Shown: positions 9,614-17,510 of the stretch, piece by piece
How positions within the stretch are numbered: the stretch's first letter is position 1
How the letters are laid out: each line of letters begins with the position of its first letter
Made by a program: the position numbers and the translations under genes
Assembly: GCA_900538575.1 (NCBI GenBank)
Contig: UPZA01000010.1
Coordinates: 1-64,000 of the forward strand
Length of the DNA stretch: 64,000 bases
Direction of reading: 5' to 3'
Source: an uncultured Ruminococcus sp.
GTDB lineage: Bacteria > Bacillota > Clostridia > Oscillospirales > Ruminococcaceae
The notes under the pieces: model-generated
Seen by the model: the letters and a program-made list of their open reading frames with translations, nothing else
Database searches by the model: none
What the model was told of the DNA's origin: nothing

Positions 9614-10102
9614 ATGCTTAATGGTTTACTGGAAAATAAAATATGCGCGTCCTGCAAAATATGCTGCGGATTTGACAATACAGATCTTTGGGAAATGCCG
9701 GTTATGAATGAAAAAACCAGGCGAAGGCTTGCCGAACTCAGACCGAACGTAGAATTCATTGAAAAGGACGGCGGCTTTGTGGTAGACGCCGGAAATCTTC
9801 CTGACGGCGAATTGTTTTATTGTCCCGCACTTGATCCTGAAAAGGGCTGTATGCTGGGCGTTGATAAGCCCTTTGACTGCTTTATATGGCCGTTCAGAAT
9901 TATGTCCGTTGATGAAGGACTGCTTGCTATAACGATTTCGCCTGTGTGTCCTGAGATTTACAGCCGTCCTCTGTCACAGCTTATGGATTTTCTTTCCCAG
10001 GGACTGGAAAAAACTATTTATGAATATGCCGGAAAACACCCGGAAATAATAAAGCCATATGAACATGATTATCCTATTTTGTCAATAAAAAGGCTGTTTT
10101 AG
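9614..10102 (+). CDS. YkgJ-family cysteine-cluster protein
   Basis: This 162-aa protein carries CxxCxxCC at residues 11-18 (CASCKICC), followed by further conserved cysteines in FYCPALDP, KGCMLG and DCFIWPFRI. That pattern defines the YkgJ/UPF0153 family, thought to bind a zinc or iron-sulfur centre; its function is not established. No signal peptide is seen. The ATG at 9614 is chosen because GGGAGAA lies eight bases upstream; an upstream in-frame codon at 9584 lies inside the lysozyme gene. It begins 13 bases after the lysozyme stop and is probably co-transcribed, though no link to the surface proteins is evident. Confidence 0.82.
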   Translation: MLNGLLENKICASCKICCGFDNTDLWEMPVMNEKTRRRLAELRPNVEFIEKDGGFVVDAGNLPDGELFYCPALDPEKGCMLGVDKPFDCFIWPFRIMSVDEGLLAITISPVCPEIYSRPLSQLMDFLSQGLEKTIYEYAGKHPEIIKPYEHDYPILSIKRLF

Positions 10103-10184
10103 TATATTTCTGCCAATACACTATACAATCTGCACAAGGCTGCTAACAATTATTTTATCAAAATAGAGAAAACGCCGAAATTAG

Positions 10185-10213
10185 TTGACTTCCAAGGAAA
10201 ATCATGGTATACT
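10185..10213 (+). promoter_or_regulatory. promoter of the riboswitch-controlled cohesin gene
   Basis: TTGACT, a 17-base spacer and TATACT. The predicted transcript starts near 10220, giving a leader of about 270 nt. Confidence 0.85.
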
Positions 10214-10287
10214 TAGAACATAGAAAAAGCGAAAGCATTGATGCTATTAAGCGATTCTAAATTGCAAGCAAGAAGAGTGAGAAAAAA

Positions 10288-10373
10288 TATTTTGGCAAAC
10301 TTATTGAAAAGTAAGGACGCAAAGCTAAGGGTCTAACCCGTTTCTCATTTGAAACGGTATGATTGCCAGTTGC
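10288..10373 (+). promoter_or_regulatory. cyclic di-GMP-I (GEMM) riboswitch aptamer
   Basis: The conserved GGCAAAC (10294-10300) leads into P2, a 6-bp stem closed by a GAAA tetraloop (10300-10315). The invariant GGACGCAAAGC follows at 10315-10325. P3 is CCGTTTC/GAAACGG (10338-10344 with 10351-10357). The tetraloop receptor halves TCTAA and TATG flank P3, and TTGCC closes P1 against GGCA. This matches the GEMM-I aptamer of c-di-GMP sensors, which often control surface, motility and adhesion genes. A terminator follows at once. Confidence 0.92.
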
Positions 10374-10399
10374 ACAATAATTTATGATTATTGTTTTTT
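10374..10399 (+). terminator. expression-platform terminator of the c-di-GMP riboswitch
   Basis: A perfect 8-bp stem ACAATAAT/ATTATTGT and TTTTTT lie directly after the aptamer. CAATAA (10375-10380) can also pair with TTATTG (10301-10306), part of P2. Ligand-stabilised P2 would therefore leave the terminator free, suggesting an OFF switch; that is inference. Confidence 0.78.
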
Positions 10400-10455
10400 G
10401 ATAACTGATTAAAAACAGTTATCGTAATCAAAAGTCATACGTCCCAAACAGTAAG

Positions 10456-10486
10456 ATTACCCTTGATTTTTTGAAAGAAGGGTAAT
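10456..10486 (+). promoter_or_regulatory. hairpin overlapping the ribosome binding site
   Basis: A perfect 9-bp inverted repeat ATTACCCTT/AAGGGTAAT with a 13-nt loop. The Shine-Dalgarno AAAGAAGGG (10474-10482) lies partly in the right arm, one base before the ATG at 10488. A second stem, GATAACTG/CAGTTATC, lies at 10400-10423. Confidence 0.6.
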
Positions 10487-10487
10487 T

Positions 10488-11243
10488 ATGAAAAAAACAT
10501 TTAAAAGATTGTCCGCATTATTAGCAACGGTCGCTATGGCTGTTTCTTGCGGAACGATGAGTCTATCCGCGGAAGAAACCAGCGCAGTAATCAATTTATC
10601 CGATTCAGTTGCGGTTGCAGGTAAATATGTTACCGTTGACTTAACTCTTGAGTCGGGAAACAGATGCGCAGGCTATAACCTTGACGTTGAATTCGACAGC
10701 GAACTTAAGCTTGAAAGAATAGAAGGCGTTGTTACTTCTTGTGTAGTTGATAATGTTGTTACCTTAGTAAATTTTACCGGTACGCATTTTCAAGACGGTA
10801 AGGTAATGTCTACTTTAACTTTCGAAGTTCCGGAAAACGCTGAAGAAGGAACAGTTTATGATGTAAGGGTTTCCAGAATCGGCAATCTATGTAATGGCAA
10901 TATCGGCGAATTTGACAATGTTGAAATCAACGACAGCGCTATTACGGTTTTAGAGGCTGCAAAGCCTGTAACCAGGCACATGGTTTATATTGAAGAAAAA
11001 GGCAATACCAATGCTGAAGTCGCTTTAAGAGGCGATGTAAACGGCGACGGCAATGTTGATCTTTATGATGCGATTATGGTTACAAAGAAAATGATGAGTA
11101 TGGAAAATCTTAACAAAAAGCAAGAATTTTTTGCTAACGTTAATGAGGACCAATCTACTGATTTGTATGACGCTATCAGTATATGCAGATACAATATGTC
11201 AGCAGATAAGGAAAATGCTTGGGGTGAAATTATTTCCAAGTGA
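10488..11243 (+). CDS. secreted cohesin-dockerin protein under c-di-GMP riboswitch control
   Basis: A signal peptide (about 1-28, ending near SLSA-EE) precedes a cohesin-like domain (about 31-155). The dockerin (182-240) has two repeats, DVNGDGNVDLYDAI and NVNEDQSTDLYDAI. The second loop has E and Q in place of usual Ca ligands, so calcium binding there may be weak. The DLYDAI motif matches the dockerin of the gene at 21171 and differs from those at 6997 and 7681. An SVSCG-like stretch in the signal region could be read as a lipobox, but the signal peptidase I site fits better. The gene stands alone between its riboswitch and a terminator. It is probably a cell-surface adaptor; its partners are unknown. 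Confidence 0.82.
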   Translation: MKKTFKRLSALLATVAMAVSCGTMSLSAEETSAVINLSDSVAVAGKYVTVDLTLESGNRCAGYNLDVEFDSELKLERIEGVVTSCVVDNVVTLVNFTGTHFQDGKVMSTLTFEVPENAEEGTVYDVRVSRIGNLCNGNIGEFDNVEINDSAITVLEAAKPVTRHMVYIEEKGNTNAEVALRGDVNGDGNVDLYDAIMVTKKMMSMENLNKKQEFFANVNEDQSTDLYDAISICRYNMSADKENAWGEIISK

Positions 11244-11258
11244 GTTATTTATAATTTC

Positions 11259-11290
11259 AAAGAAGGACGCTGGCGCGTCTTTCTTTTTTT
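11259..11290 (+). terminator. terminator of the cohesin-dockerin gene
   Basis: A 12-bp stem (AAAGAAGGACGC with GCGTCTTTCTTT, one GU pair), a TGGC loop and a T run. Confidence 0.9.
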
Positions 11291-11375
11291 ATTTCTAAGT
11301 AATAACCATTATCACCTGTTATTGCATATTGAACAGCTTGATTGTGAAAAGTTTGTGAATTTTTATAAAAATGGC

Positions 11376-11404
11376 TTGACAACTGAATTTTGATGTATTA
11401 TAAT
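11376..11404 (+). promoter_or_regulatory. strong promoter of rubrerythrin
   Basis: TTGACA, a 17-base spacer and TATAAT: a full consensus, fitting an abundant redox protein. No convincing PerR box was seen. Confidence 0.9.
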
Positions 11405-11481
11405 AAATTCAGAACTTAAGAGACATTATTCTTTTCGGTTCGATTTTGATTTAAAACATAATATATTTGGAGGATTTTAGA

Positions 11482-12030
11482 ATGAAGAAGTTTATTTGTT
11501 CAGTTTGCGGTTATGTATATGAGGGAGAAGCTGCTCCGGAGTCATGTCCACAGTGCAAGGCGCCGGCTTCGAAGTTTAATGAGGTTAAGGAAACAGCGGG
11601 TCTTGCATGGGCTGATCAGCATGTTGTAGGCGTTGCAAAGGGCGTTGATCCTGAAATAATAGAAGGTCTTAAGGAGAATTTCAACGGCGAATGTTCCGAG
11701 GTTGGCATGTATCTTGCTATGGCAAGAGTAGCGCACAGAGAAGGCTATCCTGAAATTGGTCTTTACTATGAAAAGGCAGCTTATGAGGAAGCAGAGCATG
11801 CGGCTAAATTTGCTGAGCTTCTCGGCGAAGTAGTAACAGATTCCACAAAGAAAAATCTTGAGCTTAGAGTTATGGCTGAAAACGGCGCGTGTGAGGGCAA
11901 GAAAAAGCTGGCTTCAAGAGCTAAGGAGCTTAATCTTGACGCAATCCATGATACGGTACATGAAATGGCTAAGGACGAGGCTCGTCACGGCTGTGCGTTT
12001 GAAGGTCTTTTAAAGAGATATTTTGGTTAA
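11482..12030 (+). CDS. reverse-type rubrerythrin (rubredoxin domain first)
   Basis: This 182-aa protein removes peroxide in anaerobes with electrons from NAD(P)H-dependent rubredoxin reductases. The rubredoxin iron ligands are C6, C9, C22 and C25, in an N-terminal domain, opposite to classical rubrerythrin. The ferritin-like di-iron domain follows with the motifs EECEHAAK-type (YEEAEHAAKF) and KDEARHG. The ATG at 11482 is preceded by TTGGAGGA; the in-frame TTG at 11467 is part of that binding site. It has its own promoter and terminator. Such reverse rubrerythrins are oxygen-stress proteins in clostridia. Confidence 0.95.
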   Translation: MKKFICSVCGYVYEGEAAPESCPQCKAPASKFNEVKETAGLAWADQHVVGVAKGVDPEIIEGLKENFNGECSEVGMYLAMARVAHREGYPEIGLYYEKAAYEEAEHAAKFAELLGEVVTDSTKKNLELRVMAENGACEGKKKLASRAKELNLDAIHDTVHEMAKDEARHGCAFEGLLKRYFG

Positions 12031-12080
12031 GCTAATACGAGAGTCTTTAACATAGATTTCCTTCTTCTTTATTTATACAA

Positions 12081-12114
12081 ACCGGCGCCTGATTTTATTC
12101 AGGCGCTGGTTTTA
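12081..12114 (+). terminator. terminator of rubrerythrin
   Basis: A 12-bp stem ACCGGCGCCTGA/TCAGGCGCTGGT (one GT pair), a TTTTAT loop and a TTTT tail. Confidence 0.88.
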
Positions 12115-12296
12115 ATATGTCAATAATTGAATCACAATCAGATTAAACGATACGTTCAGGTCTTTTCGTGGTTTTACAGGGGCAAAGGGCTGTCAGCATA
12201 TAGAATACCTGACTTTATAGCCGGTGAATTTTCAAGAATTCATAGATCTGTAAGAACAGCCGAATTCCTCGTCTTTTTATTTTATTTCAATTTATA
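12115..12296. other. intergenic stretch with no recognised gene
   Basis: A plus-strand frame is open for 48 codons (12145-12291) but has no start codon or ribosome binding site and no recognisable similarity. It could be an eroded gene fragment or chance. Confidence 0.3.
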
Positions 12297-12297
12297 A

Positions 12298-12343
12298 ATA
12301 AAAGTCCCGTATCAGACTTTTAAACGTCTGAACGGGGCTTTTT
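12298..12343 (-). terminator. terminator of ppdK
   Basis: Read on the minus strand, AGCCCCGTTCAGAC pairs with GTCTGATACGGGACT and is followed by TTTTATTTAT. A second 13-bp hairpin lies closer to the gene (12346-12375). Confidence 0.85.
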
Positions 12344-12345
12344 GT

Positions 12346-12375
12346 GTTTAACGAAAGCAAAGGCTTTTGTTAAAC
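12346..12375 (-). other. hairpin directly after ppdK
   Basis: Arms of 13 bp (GTTTAACGAAAGC/GCTTTTGTTAAAC, one mismatch) with a 4-nt loop, placed between the ppdK stop and its terminator. It may protect the mRNA 3' end. Confidence 0.55.
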
Positions 12376-12397
12376 ATGATTATTAAAAATACAAAGA

Positions 12398-15025
12398 TTA
12401 CTTGCTTGCAATAGCAGCCTGTGCAGCGGCAAGTCTTGCGATCGGAACGCGGAAAGGCGAGCAGGAAACGTATGTCAGACCAAGCTTGTGGCAGAATTCA
12501 ACTGATGAAGGATCTCCGCCGTGCTCGCCGCATATGCCGATGTGCATTTCAGGACGAACTTCCTTACCGAGCTTAACAGCCATATCCATAAGCTTGCCTA
12601 CGCCTGTCTGGTCGAGCTTAGCGAACGGATCGTTCTCGAAAATCTTAGCGTCGTAGTAAGCGTCGAGGAACTTGCCTGCGTCGTCTCTTGAGAATCCGAA
12701 TGTCATCTGAGTAAGATCGTTTGTGCCGAAGCAGAAGAATTCAGCTTCCTTGGCGATTTCATCGGCTGTCAGCGCAGCTCTTGGAATCTCGATCATTGTA
12801 CCCACCTCATACTTGAGGTCTGCGCCGGCTTCCTTTATTACTGCGTCTGCTGTTTCAACAACAAACTTCTTAACGTATTTAAGCTCCTTGATGTCTCCGA
12901 TCAGCGGGATCATGATTTCAGGAACGATTGTCCAATCGGGGTGTCTCTTTGAAACTGCGATAGCAGCCTTTATAACAGCCTTTGTCTGCATTACTGCGAT
13001 TTCAGGATATGTTACGGCAAGACGGCAGCCTCTGTGGCCCATCATTGGATTGAATTCGTGAAGCGAAGCTATGATATTCTTTATTGTTTCAACTGACTTG
13101 CCCTGAGTCTTAGCAAGAGCTTCAATGTCAGCTTCTTCTGTAGGAACGAATTCGTGAAGCGGAGGATCGAGGAATCTGATTGTAACAGGGCAGCCTTCAA
13201 GCGCTTCATAAAGGGCTTCAAAGTCAGCCTGCTGCATAGGCTCGATCTTAGCAAGAGCGGCTTCTCTTTCTTCAACAGTATCGGAGCAGATCATTTCACG
13301 GAAAGCGCCGATTCTGTCCGGCTCAAAGAACATGTGCTCTGTACGGCACAGACCGATACCTTCAGCTCCAAGCTCTCTTGCCTTTTTAGCGTCGGCAGGA
13401 GTGTCCGCGTTTGTTCTTACCTTGAGAGCTCTGTATTTATCAGCCCAAGCCATGATTCTTCCGAATTCACCGGCAATAGTAGCGTCTACCGTAGGAATAA
13501 TTCCGTCGTAGATGTTGCCTGTTGAACCGTCGATTGAGATGAAGTCGCCTTCATGATATGTCTTTCCTGCGAGTTCAAACTTCTTGTTTGCTTCGTCCAT
13601 CTTGATATCGCCGCAGCCTGAAACGCAGCATGTACCCATACCGCGGGCAACAACGGCAGCGTGAGATGTCATACCGCCTCTTACCGTGAGGATACCTTGA
13701 GCGGACTTCATACCTGTGATGTCTTCAGGCGAGGTTTCAAGACGAACCAGAACAACCTTTTCGCCCTTTTCAGCCCATGCAACAGCGTCGTCGGCTGTAA
13801 ACACGATTTTACCGCAGGCAGCTCCGGGAGACGCGCCCAGACCTTTGCCGACAGGAGCGGCAGCCTTAAGCGCCTTTGCGTCAAACTGAGGGTGAAGCAG
13901 AGTGTCAAGGTTTCTTGGGTCGATCATAGCTACCGCTTCTTCTTCAGTTCTCATACCTTCGTCAACGAGGTCACAGGCAATCTTCAGAGCAGCCTGAGCC
14001 GTTCTCTTGCCGTTTCTTGTCTGAAGCATAAAGAGTTCGCCGTGTTCAACTGTAAATTCCATATCCTGCATATCTCTGTAGTGATCTTCAAGAGTCTTGC
14101 ATACGTTCTGGAATTTTTCAAACGCAGCCGGGAATTTTTCAGCCATCTGCGCGATCGGCATAGGCGTTCTTACGCCGGCAACAACGTCCTCGCCCTGTGC
14201 GTTTGTAAGGAATTCGCCCATAAGCTTCTTTTCGCCTGTTGCAGGATCACGGGTAAACGCAACGCCTGTACCGCAGTCGTCGCCCATGTTTCCGAAAGCC
14301 ATTGACTGAACGTTGACAGCGGTACCCCATGAATAAGGAATATCGTTATCTCTTCTGTAAACGTTAGCTCTCGGATTGTCCCATGAACGGAATACAGCCT
14401 TAACTGCTCCCATAAGCTGTTCCTTAGGATCTGAAGGGAAGTCTGAACCAATCTTTTCCTTATATTCGGCCTTGAACTGACCAGCAAGCTCCTTGAGGTC
14501 GTCAGCAGTCAGGTCAACGTCCTGAGTAACGCCCTTCTTAACCTTCATTTCGTCAATAAGCTCTTCGAAATATTTCTTGCCGACTTCCATAACTACGTCG
14601 GAATACATCTGAATAAATCTTCTGTAGCAGTCCCATGCCCATCTCGGATTATTTGACTTTTCAGCGATAACCTCTACAACCTCTTCGTTAAGACCAAGGT
14701 TTAGAATGGTGTCCATCATGCCGGGCATTGAAGCTCTTGCGCCTGAACGAACGGAAACGAGAAGAGGATTTTCGTGATCGCCGAACTTCTTTCCGGTGAT
14801 TTCCTCCATCTTGCCGATGTATTCGTTGATTTCAGCCATGATGTCAGGGTTGATCTGACGGCCGTCCTCATAGTATTGTGTGCAGGCTTCGGTTGAAATA
14901 GTGAAGCCCTGAGGAACGGGAAGACCCATGCCTGTCATTTCAGCAAGGTTTGCGCCCTTGCCGCCGAGGAGTTCTCTCATGCTTGCGTTACCTTCAGAGA
15001 AAAGGTAGCAATATTTCTTTGCCAT
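12398..15025 (-). CDS. ppdK: pyruvate, phosphate dikinase
   Basis: PPDK interconverts PEP, AMP and pyrophosphate with pyruvate, ATP and phosphate. In anaerobes it often works in the glycolytic direction with pyrophosphate. The N-terminal nucleotide-binding domain starts with LLGGKGANLAEM. The phospho-histidine domain carries GGMTSHAAVVARGMGT near residue 455. The C-terminal PEP-binding barrel contains GICGEHGGDP and the GTNDLTQMTFGFSRDD signature. The length of 875 aa matches the clostridial enzyme. CTGGAGG lies 11 bases before the ATG. It is monocistronic, with an AT-rich, structured leader. Confidence 0.98.
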   Translation of the reverse strand: MAKKYCYLFSEGNASMRELLGGKGANLAEMTGMGLPVPQGFTISTEACTQYYEDGRQINPDIMAEINEYIGKMEEITGKKFGDHENPLLVSVRSGARASMPGMMDTILNLGLNEEVVEVIAEKSNNPRWAWDCYRRFIQMYSDVVMEVGKKYFEELIDEMKVKKGVTQDVDLTADDLKELAGQFKAEYKEKIGSDFPSDPKEQLMGAVKAVFRSWDNPRANVYRRDNDIPYSWGTAVNVQSMAFGNMGDDCGTGVAFTRDPATGEKKLMGEFLTNAQGEDVVAGVRTPMPIAQMAEKFPAAFEKFQNVCKTLEDHYRDMQDMEFTVEHGELFMLQTRNGKRTAQAALKIACDLVDEGMRTEEEAVAMIDPRNLDTLLHPQFDAKALKAAAPVGKGLGASPGAACGKIVFTADDAVAWAEKGEKVVLVRLETSPEDITGMKSAQGILTVRGGMTSHAAVVARGMGTCCVSGCGDIKMDEANKKFELAGKTYHEGDFISIDGSTGNIYDGIIPTVDATIAGEFGRIMAWADKYRALKVRTNADTPADAKKARELGAEGIGLCRTEHMFFEPDRIGAFREMICSDTVEEREAALAKIEPMQQADFEALYEALEGCPVTIRFLDPPLHEFVPTEEADIEALAKTQGKSVETIKNIIASLHEFNPMMGHRGCRLAVTYPEIAVMQTKAVIKAAIAVSKRHPDWTIVPEIMIPLIGDIKELKYVKKFVVETADAVIKEAGADLKYEVGTMIEIPRAALTADEIAKEAEFFCFGTNDLTQMTFGFSRDDAGKFLDAYYDAKIFENDPFAKLDQTGVGKLMDMAVKLGKEVRPEMHIGICGEHGGDPSSVEFCHKLGLTYVSCSPFRVPIARLAAAQAAIASK

Positions 15026-15058
15026 TGGTTTTATACCTCCAGATATTTTTTTACTAAA

Positions 15059-15109
15059 GACCGGAAAAGGGCAGAAAAATCCTTTTTGGTCCGGTTAATT
15101 AATATTATA
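15059..15109 (-). promoter_or_regulatory. ppdK -10 element and leader hairpin
   Basis: On the minus strand an extended -10, TGGTATAAT, lies at 15104-15112 without a good -35. Just downstream, ACCGGACCAAAAAGG can pair with CCCTTTTCCGGT (15059-15095) to form a leader hairpin before the ribosome binding site. Whether it regulates is unknown. Confidence 0.5.
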
Positions 15110-15216
15110 CCATATATACGAAAAAAATTCCATATATTTTTGAAAAAAATCTCAATACTTATTTTGTAGCAATATTCACAAATTTTTTATATTTATCAAC
15201 TTTTTTGAAAAATCCC

Positions 15217-15245
15217 TTGAAAAATTTTCATTTTATTGTCATAAT
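15217..15245 (+). promoter_or_regulatory. probable promoter of glmU-pth-mfd
   Basis: TTGAAA, a 17-base spacer and CATAAT in an AT-rich intergenic region, about 130 bases before glmU. Confidence 0.5.
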
Positions 15246-15371
15246 ATATTAATACGGTATACGAAGACTCTGAATGTCTGACGTTTAAAAGACGATCCGT
15301 TTTAAAAGAGCGGGTAATAATTTTATAGATCAATTTACAGTTTGATTTCAAGGAAAAGAGGAAATTTAGTT

Positions 15372-16751
15372 ATGAATAACGCTGTTATACTGGCCGGAGG
15401 TCAGGGAAAAAGAATGAAAGCGGAGATTCCCAAGCCTATGTTCAAGGTTTTGGGCGAGCCTATGCTTGAATGGGTTATAGGAGCCTGCGAGGGCGCGGGT
15501 ATAGAAAAGCTTTGTATTGTCAAGGGATTTATGTCTGAAATGATAGACGAATATCTTAACGGACGTTATGAAACTGTATTGCAGGAGGAAAGGCTCGGCA
15601 CAGGTCATGCCGTTATGCAGGCTGTGCCGTTTATGGAGGAAAGCGGCGGTAAAAATACTCTTGTTCTATGCGGCGACGCGCCCTTCATAGACAGCGAAAC
15701 CATCAGAAAATCTCTTGAAGCTCATGAGAGAGGCGGAAATTCCATAACCGTCATAACCGCCGTATCGGAAAATCCGACGGGCTACGGCAGAATAGTCAGA
15801 GGTGAAAACGGCATAACCTCTATTGTCGAGGAAAAGGACGCTACAGTCGGACAGAAGGAAATAAAGGAAATAAATTCAGGAGCCTACTGGTTTAAAACGG
15901 CGGATCTTACGGAATATCTGGGAGAGCTGACGACAAATAACTCTCAGGGAGAATATTATCTTACAGACAGCGTATTCATTGCGCTTAACAAGGGCAGACG
16001 CGTGGACGCTTATATATCGGAAAATCCAGATGTCGTGCTGGGCGCCAACGACAGAAAGGGGCTTTTGGAGCTTAATACGGTTGCAAGAATGGCGGTTATA
16101 GAAAAGCATCTTGAAAACGGCGTGGAATTCAACTGTATTGACGGCGTTGTGATCGGGCGCGGCGTCGTGATCGGCGAGGGGACCGAGATCATGGAGGGAA
16201 CCCATCTGAGAGGAAACACGGTTATTGGAAAGAATTGCCTGATAGGGCCTAACTGTATAATATCCGACTGCGAAATCAGAGATAACGTAAGCTTGAATTA
16301 TGTTCAGGCGTTCAAATCCACTATTGACGCCGGAGTTAAAATAGGTCCGTGGGTGCATATAAGGCCCGGCAGCCATATAAAATCCGGCGTAAAGATAGGC
16401 GATTTTGTGGAGATCAAAAATTCTACCGTCGGCGAGGGAACAGCCGTTGCGCATCTTACTTATGTGGGAGACAGCGACGTCGGTAAAAACGTCAATTTCG
16501 GCTGCGGCACTGTAACGGTAAATTACGACGGAATAATCAAGAGCCGCTGCGAAATAGGAGACAATTGTTTTATAGGCTGCAATACCAATCTGATCGCTCC
16601 TGTTAAGCTTGGAAAGGCGGTTTACACCGCGGCGGGTACAACGATTACAAAGGACGTTCCCGATTACGCTCTGGCGATTGACAGGGGAACGATGCAGATA
16701 AAAGAGGGGTACAGCCTAAGAAAGCTGAAAAAAAGACTGGAAAAAGCGTGA
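15372..16751 (+). CDS. glmU: bifunctional UDP-N-acetylglucosamine pyrophosphorylase / glucosamine-1-phosphate acetyltransferase
   Basis: GlmU acetylates glucosamine 1-phosphate and then uridylylates it to UDP-GlcNAc for peptidoglycan and teichoic acid. The uridylyltransferase domain has LAGGQGKRM at residues 7-15 and CGDAP. The C-terminal left-handed beta helix of hexapeptide repeats (about 250-445) carries VHIRPGSHIKSGVKIG and NYDG. The length of 459 aa is typical. The ATG at 15372 is chosen because AAAAGAGGAAA lies just upstream; the in-frame TTG at 15342 has no binding site. It starts the conserved glmU-pth-mfd operon; glmS is present separately at 28512. Confidence 0.97.
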   Translation: MNNAVILAGGQGKRMKAEIPKPMFKVLGEPMLEWVIGACEGAGIEKLCIVKGFMSEMIDEYLNGRYETVLQEERLGTGHAVMQAVPFMEESGGKNTLVLCGDAPFIDSETIRKSLEAHERGGNSITVITAVSENPTGYGRIVRGENGITSIVEEKDATVGQKEIKEINSGAYWFKTADLTEYLGELTTNNSQGEYYLTDSVFIALNKGRRVDAYISENPDVVLGANDRKGLLELNTVARMAVIEKHLENGVEFNCIDGVVIGRGVVIGEGTEIMEGTHLRGNTVIGKNCLIGPNCIISDCEIRDNVSLNYVQAFKSTIDAGVKIGPWVHIRPGSHIKSGVKIGDFVEIKNSTVGEGTAVAHLTYVGDSDVGKNVNFGCGTVTVNYDGIIKSRCEIGDNCFIGCNTNLIAPVKLGKAVYTAAGTTITKDVPDYALAIDRGTMQIKEGYSLRKLKKRLEKA

Positions 16752-16756
16752 TATAA

Positions 16757-17383
16757 ATGAGTATTTTCGATAAATTCAGACAAATATCAAAACAGGACGA
16801 TACGCCGGCGGGGCCTGTTGAATATATTATCGCCGGACTTGGAAATCCGGGAGAAAAATATGAGGGAACCCGTCATAACGCGGGCTTTATTGTTATGGAC
16901 GCTCTGGCGGAAAAGCTTGGATTTGAGATGAAAAAGCTGAAATTCAAATCTTTGTGCGCGGACGTGTCGGTAAGCGGAAAGCATTGTCTGGTAATGAAGC
17001 CCTCCACTTTTATGAACAACAGCGGTCAGGCGATTTCCGAGGCAATGAATTATTATAAGCTGGATATCGAGCATGTCGTTATTGTTTATGACGATATTTC
17101 TCTTGAGCCGGGAAAGCTGCGTATCCGAAGGAAGGGCAGCGACGGCGGTCATAACGGTATTAAAAGTATAATATACCTGACAGGAGAGGATACGTTTCCG
17201 AGGATAAAGATGGGCGTAGGAAAAAAGCCCCATCCTAAATATGATCTTGCGGACTGGGTGCTGAGCCGTTTCAGTCCTGATGACAGAAAAAAGCTTGGAG
17301 AAGCGGCTGACAACGCCTGCGAATGTATCGAGATGATCGTCGGCGGAAGGATAGACGAGGCTATGAACAGATATAATTCATAG
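16757..17383 (+). CDS. pth: peptidyl-tRNA hydrolase
   Basis: Pth recycles peptidyl-tRNAs that drop off ribosomes. The motif GLGNPGEKYEGTRHNAGF covers residues 27-44 with catalytic H40, and MKPSTFMNNSG and the YDDISLEPG and GSDGGHNGI motifs follow. At 208 aa it is about 20 residues longer than most homologs because of an N-terminal extension. No strong Shine-Dalgarno precedes the ATG five bases after glmU, so translation may be coupled. The order glmU-pth-mfd matches many Firmicutes. Confidence 0.96.
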   Translation: MSIFDKFRQISKQDDTPAGPVEYIIAGLGNPGEKYEGTRHNAGFIVMDALAEKLGFEMKKLKFKSLCADVSVSGKHCLVMKPSTFMNNSGQAISEAMNYYKLDIEHVVIVYDDISLEPGKLRIRRKGSDGGHNGIKSIIYLTGEDTFPRIKMGVGKKPHPKYDLADWVLSRFSPDDRKKLGEAADNACECIEMIVGGRIDEAMNRYNS

Positions 17384-17449
17384 TTGCCGCGGCGGGCTTT
17401 GGTCTTATTAAAAAGTTATTAAAAATAAAAAGGATTTAAGATAATTGCG

Positions 17450-17480
17450 GCATTCCCCCTTTATACAAACGGGGGTATGC
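17450..17480 (+). other. hairpin between pth and mfd
   Basis: Ten-base arms GCATTCCCCC/GGGGGTATGC with one mismatch, followed by TGTTTTG. It may be a weak attenuator or terminator that reduces mfd transcription. Confidence 0.45.
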
Positions 17481-17510
17481 TGTTTTGCGCGTTATAAAAA
17501 GGAGGGCGGA

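Noticed and set aside
9022..9759. Minus-strand frame of 245 codons opposite the lysozyme gene
   Set aside because: It is antisense to clear Ig-like and dockerin coding sequence and shows no domain or start signal.
11376..11420. PerR box at the rubrerythrin promoter
   Set aside because: Only part of the TTAnAATnATTnTAA pattern is present.
12145..12291. 48-codon open frame between rubrerythrin and ppdK
   Set aside because: No start codon or ribosome binding site, and no recognisable protein similarity.
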